A stretch of 64,000 nucleotides of DNA from assembly GCF_000177075.1 (NCBI RefSeq), contig NZ_ADEG01000058.1, positions 1 through 64,000 of the forward strand, written 5' to 3'. The translations under genes and the position numbers were made by a program. This stretch comes from Hoylesella buccalis ATCC 35310. GTDB lineage: Bacteria > Bacteroidota > Bacteroidia > Bacteroidales > Bacteroidaceae. The notes below the pieces were generated by a model, which made no database searches, was not told the origin of the DNA, and worked only from the letters and a program-made list of their open reading frames with translations. Below, in pieces: positions 45,007-53,453 of this stretch; position 1 is the first letter of the stretch, and each line of letters begins with the position of its first letter.

Positions 45007-46110
45007 ATGAAACTCTGGGGCATTCTTTTTCTGGTGGCTCCCTTGCTGGGAAGTGCCTATGTTTTCTGGCGAAGCTGGCAGCTGTTGCCATTCTGTACGC
45101 TTGCCAAAACGCTCATACTTCTCCTCATGGCATTGGCATTCATGCTGGTTTACGTCACTTTCAGCGGCACCATCGACAAGCTGCCTATATGGTTGGCCAC
45201 CACGGTTTATCACGTCAGCACGTCATGGCTCATCATTTTGTTTTATCTCTTCATGGTGTTTTTGGTGCTGGACGTGGGAAGATGGGTGCATCTCATCCCC
45301 CAATCGTTTACTCATCACAGCATGGTAGGTACATTGAGCGTGTGTGGGTTCATGGTAGGCATCTTCGTTTATGGTTATTTCAACTATCGCCATAAGGTGC
45401 GAGTCGCCATAGATTTGAAGACCGAAAAACAGCTTGAACGGCCGTTGAAGATGGTGATGGTCAGCGATTTGCATTTGGGTTATCACAACCGTCGGGCTGA
45501 ATTGACTCGGTGGGTCAACCTGATGAATGCCGAAAAGCCTGACATGATTTTGATTGGTGGCGACATCATCGACCGCAGCATGCGACCGCTGCTGGAAGAG
45601 AGGATGCACGAGGAGTTTAAAAAGCTACAGGCTCCCATCTATGCATGTTTGGGTAATCACGAATATTACAGCCAATACGAAGAAGCACTGCAATTCTATC
45701 GTGACGCAGGAATCCATCTGTTGATAGATAGTGTCACGTTGGTCAATGGGATTCAGGTAGTTGGACGCGACGACAGGTTCAATGTTCATCGAAAGTCTTT
45801 GCCCGAATTGATGCAGGACGTTGACGGCTCTCGGTACACCATCTTGCTCGATCATCAGCCTTTTCATCTTGATCAGGCCGAGAAGGCTGGTGTAGATTTC
45901 CAGTTGAGTGGGCACACCCACTATGGACAGGTGTGGCCGGCATCGTGGGTGGAAAAGGCCATTTACGAGAATGCCTACGGATCTTTACAGAAGGGCAAGA
46001 CACAATATTACGTGACAAGTGGCCTTGGTATTTGGGGAGGAAAGTTCAGAATTGGTACGCAATCCGAGTATCTGGTAGTAACTTTGATGTCCACGGTTGC
46101 AGTAAATTGA
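45007..46110 (+). CDS. Membrane-anchored metallophosphoesterase
   Basis: From the ATG at 45007 (MKLWGILFLVAPLL) this gives 367 residues. Four N-terminal transmembrane helices cover about residues 5-135. A calcineurin-like phosphoesterase domain follows: MVSDLHLGYHNRR, ILIGGDIID, CLGNHEYYS, DHQPFH and LSGHTHYGQVWP. These contain all the usual metal-binding Asp, Asn and His residues. The substrate is unknown; related proteins act on UDP-diacylglucosamine or lipid phosphates. The SprT-like gene starts 7 nt downstream. Confidence 0.9.
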   Translation: MKLWGILFLVAPLLGSAYVFWRSWQLLPFCTLAKTLILLLMALAFMLVYVTFSGTIDKLPIWLATTVYHVSTSWLIILFYLFMVFLVLDVGRWVHLIPQSFTHHSMVGTLSVCGFMVGIFVYGYFNYRHKVRVAIDLKTEKQLERPLKMVMVSDLHLGYHNRRAELTRWVNLMNAEKPDMILIGGDIIDRSMRPLLEERMHEEFKKLQAPIYACLGNHEYYSQYEEALQFYRDAGIHLLIDSVTLVNGIQVVGRDDRFNVHRKSLPELMQDVDGSRYTILLDHQPFHLDQAEKAGVDFQLSGHTHYGQVWPASWVEKAIYENAYGSLQKGKTQYYVTSGLGIWGGKFRIGTQSEYLVVTLMSTVAVN

Positions 46111-46117
46111 TGTCAAT

Positions 46118-46780
46118 ATGAATGATATGGTTGTGATTGATGAGGCCTGGTTGCATGCGTCTTTTGACACTTTCAACCGCTTGTATTTTGACAATGCGTT
46201 GCCCCGTCCCCGACTCTCGTTATCGCAGTCGCGCACAAGGCTCGGCAGTATGTCGTGCAAGCATAAGCTTACCTGGAGAGGTTACAAGTCTTACCAGTAT
46301 GCCATTCACGTCAGTACCTACTATAATCAGACCGAACGGCAGTATCAGAACGTGCTGTTGCACGAGATGATTCATTATTACATCGCCTACAAAGGCATCG
46401 CGGACACCTCGCCGCACGGCAAGGTTTTTCGCCAGGTGATGAAAAACTTGAATGAAAAGTATGGTTGGGAAATCAGCGTTAGCTCTCGGATGAGTGAGGC
46501 AAAGCCAGCCTCGGTGCAATCATCAGCCACGCCGCGGCTCATCCTTTTGCTCGAGGTACGGGGACGGGGGCATTTCGTTTCGGTGGTCAACCCCAAGTAT
46601 GCGTCTGCGATGGAACACGAGCTACAACGGCTGTCAGAAGTGAAACAGCACGCATGGTACCTGTCTACAGATGCTTATTTTGACAGTTTTCCGGTGGTAA
46701 GGAGTCTTCGGGGCAGAAGGATAACAGTGGAAACGCGAAACGAACTCATTGCCAAACTCACACCTTTGAAGCAAGTTTGA
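46118..46780 (+). CDS. SprT-like zinc metalloprotease-family protein
   Basis: This 220-residue protein starts with an SprT-like helix (WLHASFDTFNRLYFDNALPRPRL). It contains the zinc motif HEMIH within LLHEMIHYYIAYKG, followed by SPHGKVFRQVMKNLN, where a further His is expected. Bacterial SprT proteins resemble the DNA-protein-crosslink protease Spartan. The C-terminal half is unassigned. It is co-transcribed with the phosphoesterase gene. Confidence 0.85.
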   Translation: MNDMVVIDEAWLHASFDTFNRLYFDNALPRPRLSLSQSRTRLGSMSCKHKLTWRGYKSYQYAIHVSTYYNQTERQYQNVLLHEMIHYYIAYKGIADTSPHGKVFRQVMKNLNEKYGWEISVSSRMSEAKPASVQSSATPRLILLLEVRGRGHFVSVVNPKYASAMEHELQRLSEVKQHAWYLSTDAYFDSFPVVRSLRGRRITVETRNELIAKLTPLKQV

Positions 46781-47072
46781 CTTGTTTTGTAGTGTCCCTT
46801 TTGATGCTACTCGTGTTGTTCGCGCTACGCACCATGGTTGAGTTTGTTCTGTTGTTCTTTCATTCAAGGGCGGTTCTGTAAATTAGCTTTGACAGATTGT
46901 GAGACTGTTTTTGAGGTCAATTTGTTTGTGAGTGAAGGAGTATAGCGAGCTATACGACTGAATGAACAAGCAAATTGAACCAAAAAGAGTCCACAAGATG
47001 ACAAAACGTAAAAAGACTTACATAAAAAAAACCTTACGGTGGTAATTTATAGAACCGCCCTCAAAATAAGAA
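46781..47072. other. Intergenic region holding a MITE-like element
   Basis: This gap contains the 195-bp inverted-repeat element at 46867-47061. Outside the element there is only short, non-coding sequence up to the terminator hairpin at 47073. Confidence 0.5.
46867..47061. mobile_element. MITE-like element with 19-bp terminal inverted repeats
   Basis: AGGGCGGTTCTGTAAATTA (46867-46885) and TAATTTATAGAACCGCCCT (47043-47061) are inverted repeats with one mismatch. The interior holds a second palindrome centred at 46947 (CAATTTG...GTATAGC-GA-GCTATAC...CAAATTG). No transposase is encoded. The flanks show at most a 2-bp CA repeat. It is probably a remnant mobilised by a full-length insertion sequence elsewhere. 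Confidence 0.72.
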
Positions 47073-47120
47073 AACAGACCCATCCCGCACCGATGGTTTG
47101 GTGATAGGGATGGGTCTGTT
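47073..47120. terminator. Terminator hairpin, AACAGACCCATCCC type
   Basis: AACAGACCCATCCC (47073-47086) and GGGATGGGTCTGTT (47107-47120) form a perfect 14-bp stem with a 20-nt loop. On the minus strand it is followed by TTCTTATTTT, 18 nt after the stop codon of the T9SS-tail remnant, so it was probably that gene's terminator. Confidence 0.8.
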
Positions 47121-47137
47121 CTATGCTTTATGAGAGA

Positions 47138-47296
47138 TTATCTCTTGACAATCTTCAATACGGCAGGGCTCTTGTCACACATACCCCTTACGATGTACAT
47201 GCCCGTTGGCAGTGCTTGGAGGGATACGTGAGTGTTGGGATGCTTTTGTATCATCACTTTTGTACCAGAGGTATCAGTCCTGTATGTTGATAAAAC
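47138..47296 (-). pseudogene. Remnant of a T9SS cargo gene (C-terminal sorting tail only)
   Basis: An open minus-strand frame of about 50 codons ends in LPTGMYIVRGMCDKSP and KIVKR. This has the form of a type IX secretion C-terminal sorting domain (compare [15 protein letters not shown] and KIIIKRN in the gene at 62542). It is preceded by an in-frame stop at about 47297 and has no start or upstream domain. The adjoining S41 peptidase ends 15 nt before it in a different way, so the two are not one gene. Confidence 0.6.
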
Positions 47297-47311
47297 ATGT
47301 CAAATCCTGAC

Positions 47312-50300
47312 TTATTTTCTCAACATTTCCTCGACAGCTCGTTTTAATTGTTGGTCGTTGCCATTGATATAATCCTCGGGAGTGTTGTACACTTCGATGT
47401 CAGGATTGAGTTGTGTGTTCTCTCCAAAGTTGCCTCGCATGTCTCGGCAACCTACCTGTGGGATTCCAAAGACCATGGTATTGTCGATGAGTGTCTCCCA
47501 CCAAACGGCGGTCATAGTACCCGCAACTGGCGTACCAATCAGCTTTCCAATGCCCAACTCCTTGTACACGAACGGGAATCCATGTCCATTGCTGTAATCG
47601 TCTTCGCACACCATGACGCACGAAGGCTTGGTCCATTTGTTCCAAGGGTCTTTGCCAATGAACTGTCCGCGTGGGACAAAGCTCTGATATTGCTTGCCTG
47701 AGAGCAGCGTACACAAGTCATCGTGCAGCCAGCCACCACCATTGTGGCGCTCGTCTACAATCACAGCCTCGCGATTTCTGTTCTTATCGCTCAGCAATTC
47801 ATGGAACACAGTGCGGAAACTCTCGCTATCCATCGCCTTCACGTGTACGTATGCCAACCGTCCATGCGACAGACTGTCTACCAATTGGCGGTTCCTGTCC
47901 ACCCATCGTCTGTACAGCAATTCGTCTTGATAGCCCTTGCTAATGGCTTTGACCGTTACATCAAAACGCTTTTTGGTGGCGGGATTGTACACCGATACCC
48001 TGACATTGCGACCCGACTTTCCGTCCAACATATAGTAGTAGTCTTTGTCTTTCAATATCGGTTCACCGTCTATCTTTTCAATGATGCAGCCTTTCGTAAC
48101 CCCTGTTTTCTTCACTGAGAAAGGTCCACGATTGATAACCTCTTCGACTTTCAGTCCATCTCCATCGTATGTCTGGTCGTAGAACAAGCCCAAGGTGGCA
48201 GTGCTAAGGTTGGCACCACCGCCAAAATAGCGCGCACCTGTGTGCGATGCGTTCAGTTCGCCTAATATTTCGCTCAGCATTTCACTGAAGTCATAGTTGT
48301 TATTGATATAAGGTAAGAATCGTGCATAACTCTTTTTGTAGCCTTCCCAATCAACACCGTGCAGGTCGACCTTATAGAATTTATCCTTCACCTGCTGCCA
48401 GATGTGGTTGAACATGTACTCCCTTTCTCGATAAGGCTTGTAGTTGAAACGTGCCTCAAAGGTGACATTCTTCGACGAGTTGCTACCTATATCTATCTTC
48501 TTGATACCTCCTCCAGAGCATAGGTACAGATTTTTGAAGTCTTTGTCAGCCAGCATACCGCCACCTCCAACACCTTTCAATACAATTTTTGTACTCTTAT
48601 CTTGTAGATCATGCTTCCATAAGTCGTAACCACCTTCGAAGGCAGCTTGATAATAGAGGGCGTTTCCGTCGTTGCTTAGCACAGCATCGCCCAATCGGCA
48701 TGAGTTGACAGTGAGCCGAAGCACACGGTCGCGACAGTTGTCCAAGTCGAGTTTGATAGGCTCTTCCTTCTTTTCTTTCTTCTTCACAGTCACGTCTACC
48801 GTCTTTGGCTCTTCGGCTTTCTTCTTCTCTTTCTCGGCTTCGGCAAGGAGGGCCTTTTCCTCTTTCGTCATCTTGAACTTCTCATATTCGTCCAAATCGA
48901 AGAACATGATGTACACATCGTCCTCCGTTCCCCAACTTCCATGACTGCGATAGCCTGCTCGATCGCTTTGGAAGATGATGGCTTTTCCGCCTAACACCCA
49001 TTTTCCATTACCGGCATTGTAGCCACTTTGTGTAAGGTTGTAAATGGGCTTTTTACCTTCTGCGTCAATCAGGGCGATGTCTTGGTTGTTCCATCCCCCT
49101 GTTCCGATATAATTGGAGATGAGCCACTTGCTGTCTGGACTCCATTCAAACCAAATGTCTCCGTCGCTATAAGAGTAAACATATTTACCGTCCATCACGG
49201 TTCTTACTTTCTTGCTCTTTACATCAAGTACCTTGAGCGTACCCCTGTTCTCAAAGAAGGCAATGCTTTTCCCATCGGGACTGTATTGCGGTTGGAAAGA
49301 GGTATAAGCCGAATGGATAAGGCGTTCTTCCTGTAAGTCGGTGGCATACGCAAACTGTTTCTCCGCTTTATTCTTCATGGTTGTTTGGTAAATCTGCCAC
49401 AACCCTTCTCGTTCTGATGCGTAGACAATTGCTAAGCCATCGGGAGAGAACTCAATCGAACGCTCTTGTTCGGGTGTATCGGTAATTTGTTTGGTGGTTT
49501 TGTATTCGATGTTGGTCACATACACGTCACCATGCAGCACGAATCCTATTTCTTTTCCGTTGGGGGAAAGAGCAATCTCTGTCGCTCCCCATGTCTTTAT
49601 CTGTCGACTCAAGTCGATGTCATTACGGTCGGCAGTAATGCTCACGTTTACTTTTTGTGGTGCAGCCGACCCCATTTGGGTATATATCTCACCGTCGTAA
49701 CTGTAACAAATTCGCCCATTTTGTGCCACCGACAGATAGCGCACGGGGTGTTTGGTGTGGTGAGTGATTTGTGTCTTGTCTGCGCTTTTCACCCCTCGCT
49801 TGTACACATTGAAGGTTCCGTCTTCCTCACTTAGGTAGTAAAAAGATGCACCGTCGGGTGCCCAGCGTGGTGTACGATCCTCACCATTGAAGGTAGTAAG
49901 TTTGCTAAAGTTGCCATTTTGGTTGAGCCATATATCCCTTGTGATAGGCGAGTGGTGATGTTTACGGAAGGCATCCTCGTATCCTTTCTTGTCATGATAT
50001 AATATCTCGCCCTTTTGGTTGATGCTCAAGTCCTCCATAGTCACTACCGAGAAGAGCTTTGGGCGATCGCCTTTTAGGTTTACCTCGTACACTTGTGGGA
50101 AACTGCTACTCGCAAAAAAGATGGATTTTGCCGTTGGCATGATGGCTGCACTGAACAGGATGTGTTCGTTGTCACGCCATGCAATGGGAGTTTCGTTGGT
50201 GCTTCGGGTGGTCAACCGCTTGGGTTCGCCACCGAATTTGTCCATTACGAAGATATCTAAGCTACCTTCACGGCTCGATGCGAAAGCAATCTTCTTGCCG

Positions 50301-50518
50301 TCAGGGCTCCAAATGGGGTAGGAATCGTATGCTGCATTCGAGGTAAGCTGTCGTGCCTGACCGCCCGAAGCGGGTACGGTGAACACGTCTCCTTTGTACG
50401 AAAATGCAATGGTTTGCCCATCGGGAGAGATTGAAGTGTGTCTCATCCACAACGGATTGGTTTGGGCTGCCACGGATAGAGATAGTGTGAGGGCAGCCAG
50501 AATGAGTGTTTTTTTCAT
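47312..50518 (-). CDS. Tricorn-type S41 protease, secreted
   Basis: This is a 1068-residue protein with a signal peptide (ILAALTLSLSVAAQ). The N-terminal 500 residues form beta-propellers with repeated PDGKxIAF motifs (SPDGQTIAFSYKGDV, SPDGKKIAFASSREG, SPDGKSIAFFENRG). A charged lysine/glutamate linker follows (about 555-590), then a PDZ-like domain (GCIIEKIDGEPI) and an S41 peptidase domain (RLAYVHVKAMD, VIVDERHNGGGW, and the Ser-containing DDYSNGHGFPF). The order fits tricorn-like proteases that degrade peptides. It is monocistronic, just downstream of the surface-glycan operon. Confidence 0.92.
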   Translation of the reverse strand: MKKTLILAALTLSLSVAAQTNPLWMRHTSISPDGQTIAFSYKGDVFTVPASGGQARQLTSNAAYDSYPIWSPDGKKIAFASSREGSLDIFVMDKFGGEPKRLTTRSTNETPIAWRDNEHILFSAAIMPTAKSIFFASSSFPQVYEVNLKGDRPKLFSVVTMEDLSINQKGEILYHDKKGYEDAFRKHHHSPITRDIWLNQNGNFSKLTTFNGEDRTPRWAPDGASFYYLSEEDGTFNVYKRGVKSADKTQITHHTKHPVRYLSVAQNGRICYSYDGEIYTQMGSAAPQKVNVSITADRNDIDLSRQIKTWGATEIALSPNGKEIGFVLHGDVYVTNIEYKTTKQITDTPEQERSIEFSPDGLAIVYASEREGLWQIYQTTMKNKAEKQFAYATDLQEERLIHSAYTSFQPQYSPDGKSIAFFENRGTLKVLDVKSKKVRTVMDGKYVYSYSDGDIWFEWSPDSKWLISNYIGTGGWNNQDIALIDAEGKKPIYNLTQSGYNAGNGKWVLGGKAIIFQSDRAGYRSHGSWGTEDDVYIMFFDLDEYEKFKMTKEEKALLAEAEKEKKKAEEPKTVDVTVKKKEKKEEPIKLDLDNCRDRVLRLTVNSCRLGDAVLSNDGNALYYQAAFEGGYDLWKHDLQDKSTKIVLKGVGGGGMLADKDFKNLYLCSGGGIKKIDIGSNSSKNVTFEARFNYKPYREREYMFNHIWQQVKDKFYKVDLHGVDWEGYKKSYARFLPYINNNYDFSEMLSEILGELNASHTGARYFGGGANLSTATLGLFYDQTYDGDGLKVEEVINRGPFSVKKTGVTKGCIIEKIDGEPILKDKDYYYMLDGKSGRNVRVSVYNPATKKRFDVTVKAISKGYQDELLYRRWVDRNRQLVDSLSHGRLAYVHVKAMDSESFRTVFHELLSDKNRNREAVIVDERHNGGGWLHDDLCTLLSGKQYQSFVPRGQFIGKDPWNKWTKPSCVMVCEDDYSNGHGFPFVYKELGIGKLIGTPVAGTMTAVWWETLIDNTMVFGIPQVGCRDMRGNFGENTQLNPDIEVYNTPEDYINGNDQQLKRAVEEMLRK

Positions 50519-50566
50519 AAATGTAGGTTTTTTATTGTTTTAGATGTTTTCTCTTTTAAGTTATTG

Positions 50567-51592
50567 TTAGTCCCATTTGGATTTGCCACAGAGTTTCCGC
50601 ATCCGATTGATCATTGCTTCTTTGATGCGTTTGAAGTTGCCTTTACGCAAGTTGATGAACAGTTCTTCTACCGATCGTCCTATCTTGAGCCATGGATGTC
50701 CCCAGCCCATGATGCGGAACATGCGGTGCTTGTAGCCCACATTTTCAATGACATATCGTGGGTGTTTCAGCGGAAACGACAGTTCGTGGCGTTGCATGGT
50801 GAAGATTCCTCGAATGGCTTTGGGCAAGTCGTCGTTGCTCCCACTGAGGTGAACACCGTCTTCGGTAGCTCCAGCATTGCTGATCATGTTCACTCGGGGA
50901 ACGATACAGAGTTGTGAATGGAAGAAGATGGCTGCATGAAAAATCGTTTCGTAATAAGCTTTCCCCACCGAACGGTGATACTCGCAAAACTCGATAAAGT
51001 CGCTTTGGTATTTCCTTTCTTTAATAAGGGCTTCCAACTGCTGCCGATTGTACTTGTCGTCAAGGAACGAATATGTAGCGTCCCATTTGTCAACTACCCG
51101 TTTCCACGATGCCCAACCACTGATGCTAAAGGTAGTGGTGAAGAAATAATCATCGGGAATCCCCTGTGTTTCTTCATCGTAATTCATGCCCGCAATCATG
51201 CCGATGCGCTCATCATGAGCATATCTGTCAAGCAATTCTTTGCAAAAAGGGAAGAACGAAAGGGCAGGCACGTTGTCATCTTCCAAGACAATGCACTTGT
51301 CTTCATGGCTGAATGCCCACTTTTGGGAGAGATATTCGGAAGGGTCGCAGCCCCTGTTCACCTCTTGGTAGTTGCGATGCACTTCACATTCCCAGTCAAT
51401 CTGTTCATCGTCGAGCAGCTTTCGGCACGCTTCCATGCGTGGCAAGTCGCTGTCGTTGCGTGGTCCATCCTGATACAGATACAACTTGCTGGGGCGAGCC
51501 AGTTTGATTTGTTCAAACAGGTTGCCCAGTTCCTTGGGACGGTTAAAGAAGAGTATCAGTACCGCCACGTCTGTTTTTGCAGGCTCTTTCAT
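50567..51592 (-). CDS. Glycosyltransferase (GT2/GNT-I-like)
   Basis: This 341-residue protein starts with VAVLILFFNRPKELGNLFEQI, the nucleotide-sugar-binding strand of GT-A enzymes. It has an acidic CIVLEDDNVPALSFF motif that would bind the metal and sugar nucleotide. The FFTTTFSISGWASWKRV segment is typical of proteins labelled hemolysin-activation or GNT-I-like glycosyltransferases. It is the last gene of the minus-strand glycan operon, 6 nt after licD. Donor and acceptor are unknown. Confidence 0.82.
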   Translation of the reverse strand: MKEPAKTDVAVLILFFNRPKELGNLFEQIKLARPSKLYLYQDGPRNDSDLPRMEACRKLLDDEQIDWECEVHRNYQEVNRGCDPSEYLSQKWAFSHEDKCIVLEDDNVPALSFFPFCKELLDRYAHDERIGMIAGMNYDEETQGIPDDYFFTTTFSISGWASWKRVVDKWDATYSFLDDKYNRQQLEALIKERKYQSDFIEFCEYHRSVGKAYYETIFHAAIFFHSQLCIVPRVNMISNAGATEDGVHLSGSNDDLPKAIRGIFTMQRHELSFPLKHPRYVIENVGYKHRMFRIMGWGHPWLKIGRSVEELFINLRKGNFKRIKEAMINRMRKLCGKSKWD

Positions 51593-51598
51593 ATCCTA

Positions 51599-52432
51599 TC
51601 AATGTTTATTGGTTTCGTTATTGTATATTTCAATGCTGCCTGTATGAGGCTTCAGTTGGCTTAAATCGGGCAGCTTCATATAGTCGCCATAAATGTGTCG
51701 CAACATACGGTCGCTGTCATGGGGAGCCATGAAGGGTCGGTTCTCAAACATAATGGTTGTCAATGGGAATATATCCTCCTCGTATCGGGGATTGTGAAAC
51801 GGAATTCCAAGTCCGCTGGTGATGGTCTTTGCGCCCGTGATGCGATTCACCAAGCGCAGTAATGGGTAGATAAATCTTACATTCCACGCATACAGTCGTT
51901 TCACTTTTTTCATGCACTCCTCGTCGCTTCCCTTGTAAGTACGCATGAGTTTATACGCATGACCGAAGGAAAGTTCCGAAAGTTTGTGTGTCCACATGTG
52001 TTGCTTCTCCAAAGGGAAGATGTCTATATAGATGCCACGATGCTTAAAAAAGCGGTCGTAGTTGGGCTTCTCTTCGATATAGGAACAACGGTCGCGCACC
52101 TTTGCGTAATGGTAACAATAATTTGGGTCGGTGCTATGGGCTTGTAATGCTAAGTCATCGGGCAGTTCGTGGGGTAGTATTTCCAAAAGTCGCTCGTAGT
52201 CCGAGCGCATCATCTCAATGTCCAAGTCATCATCCCAAGGGATAAAACCGCCATGCCGAACGGCACCTATCAATGTTCCACTACTGAGCCAATACCGAAT
52301 GTTGTGGCGTTGGCATATCTTGTCAACCTCAACAAGGATGTGCAGCATGCGCATCTGTTGGCGACGCAGCAACGATCCGTCGGGATTATATCGTTGGCGC
52401 AGTTCCTCGTGTGGTATGAGTGGTGTGTTCAT
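51599..52432 (-). CDS. LicD-family phosphotransferase
   Basis: From the ATG at 52432 (MNTPLIPHEELRQRYN) this gives 277 residues. LicD-type nucleotidyltransferase-fold motifs are present: YWLSSGTLIGAVRHGGFIPWDDDLDI near residue 70, and RGIYIDIFPLEK further on. LicD enzymes move a phosphorylated small group, such as phosphocholine, from a CDP carrier onto a surface glycan. The operon encodes a cytidylyltransferase-like partner two genes upstream, which would supply the activated donor. It starts 10 nt after the opine-dehydrogenase-like gene. Confidence 0.88.
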   Translation of the reverse strand: MNTPLIPHEELRQRYNPDGSLLRRQQMRMLHILVEVDKICQRHNIRYWLSSGTLIGAVRHGGFIPWDDDLDIEMMRSDYERLLEILPHELPDDLALQAHSTDPNYCYHYAKVRDRCSYIEEKPNYDRFFKHRGIYIDIFPLEKQHMWTHKLSELSFGHAYKLMRTYKGSDEECMKKVKRLYAWNVRFIYPLLRLVNRITGAKTITSGLGIPFHNPRYEEDIFPLTTIMFENRPFMAPHDSDRMLRHIYGDYMKLPDLSQLKPHTGSIEIYNNETNKH

Positions 52433-52442
52433 GAGTGCTGTT

Positions 52443-53453
52443 TTATTTTGACAATTGACGCATACCCCATTCATAAACTTTGTCGATATGTGGAACCTCT
52501 ACACCGTGTTGATGCACCAAACGGTGAATGATAGCCAGCCCATAGGGGAAGTCTTCTGTGAAATACCTACTGGAAAAGTCGGGTTGATAACCTCCCTCAA
52601 CGGCTTTCATGGGTGCAGGTATGCCTTGAAAGGCAGCAATGGACGACAGTTTTTTGCTTAAACTATGTGCATCCGTACTCTCGTAATAATCAAGAACAGT
52701 GGGTATTGCGCCCTGCTTTACCTTTAATTTGCTCAATAGAGTTTGAAGTTCTTCATCCATTTGGATGTATAATTGTGCGGCTTCATCGGTCCAATCAGTG
52801 TAGAAAAGCGGCACCTCTTTATATATAATCTCCTTGTGCCAAGTGTGCCATAGCTCGTACAAGCGAGCGGTGTGCAACAGCGGATTGCTATTTGTTAAAC
52901 TCGCTTCGTAATAGTTATCTAACAAACTGATGGGGGTATGCAACATTTCTTGTAATGTTTCCCTTAATGCTTCGGTAGCCTCGTCACCTCGTTCAATTGC
53001 TAAATTGAGTTGAGGTTTATAGCCCAACAGCGATGCTCGATGTCCATATTGAGTGGTTCGTGCAATGAAAGGTACGCGCTGAAAGCCAAAGAGAGGTGTG
53101 GTATCGGGCAATATGTTCAACGCCTCAAAGAAGAATCCCGTACTCGACACGATGCTTCCCACAGGTACGTGGGGCGACAGGTACTTACTTATTTGCTCCA
53201 GTGTGTCGTGCAGTGCATCTCCAGGGAGACACAGCAAAACCAACTCTGCAGAAGGTATTACTTCTTTGGCATGCGTACTGATGTGGCATAACTCTCCCTT
53301 CAACACCTCTCCATTGGGGGTGTCAATGAGCAAATGATGCGTCCACCGTTCAGGATGTCGTGTCAACAAACTCACCTGATGAGTGGGCTGTGCAGCCAAA
53401 AAACCAGCTACTACATGCCCTAAGTTACCTCCTCCGCAAATACATATTTTCAT
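52443..53453 (-). CDS. NAD(P)-dependent opine/octopine dehydrogenase-like protein
   Basis: This 336-residue protein has an N-terminal Rossmann fold (ICICGGGNLGHVVAGFLA). Its VLLCLPGDALHDTLEQI and NPLLHTARLYELW segments match the octopine/nopaline dehydrogenase-like family related to ketopantoate reductase. Such enzymes reductively join an amine or amino acid to a 2-keto acid, or reduce keto groups. The start codon abuts the stop of the upstream gene, so the two are translationally coupled. Its substrate presumably relates to the aminotransferase product. Confidence 0.82.
   Translation of the reverse strand: MKICICGGGNLGHVVAGFLAAQPTHQVSLLTRHPERWTHHLLIDTPNGEVLKGELCHISTHAKEVIPSAELVLLCLPGDALHDTLEQISKYLSPHVPVGSIVSSTGFFFEALNILPDTTPLFGFQRVPFIARTTQYGHRASLLGYKPQLNLAIERGDEATEALRETLQEMLHTPISLLDNYYEASLTNSNPLLHTARLYELWHTWHKEIIYKEVPLFYTDWTDEAAQLYIQMDEELQTLLSKLKVKQGAIPTVLDYYESTDAHSLSKKLSSIAAFQGIPAPMKAVEGGYQPDFSSRYFTEDFPYGLAIIHRLVHQHGVEVPHIDKVYEWGMRQLSK

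Noticed and set aside
47138-47311. T9SS tail as part of the S41 protease
   Set aside because: The protease ends at 47312 with its own stop. The tail frame has a separate in-frame stop just upstream of it, and no simple single frameshift joins the two.
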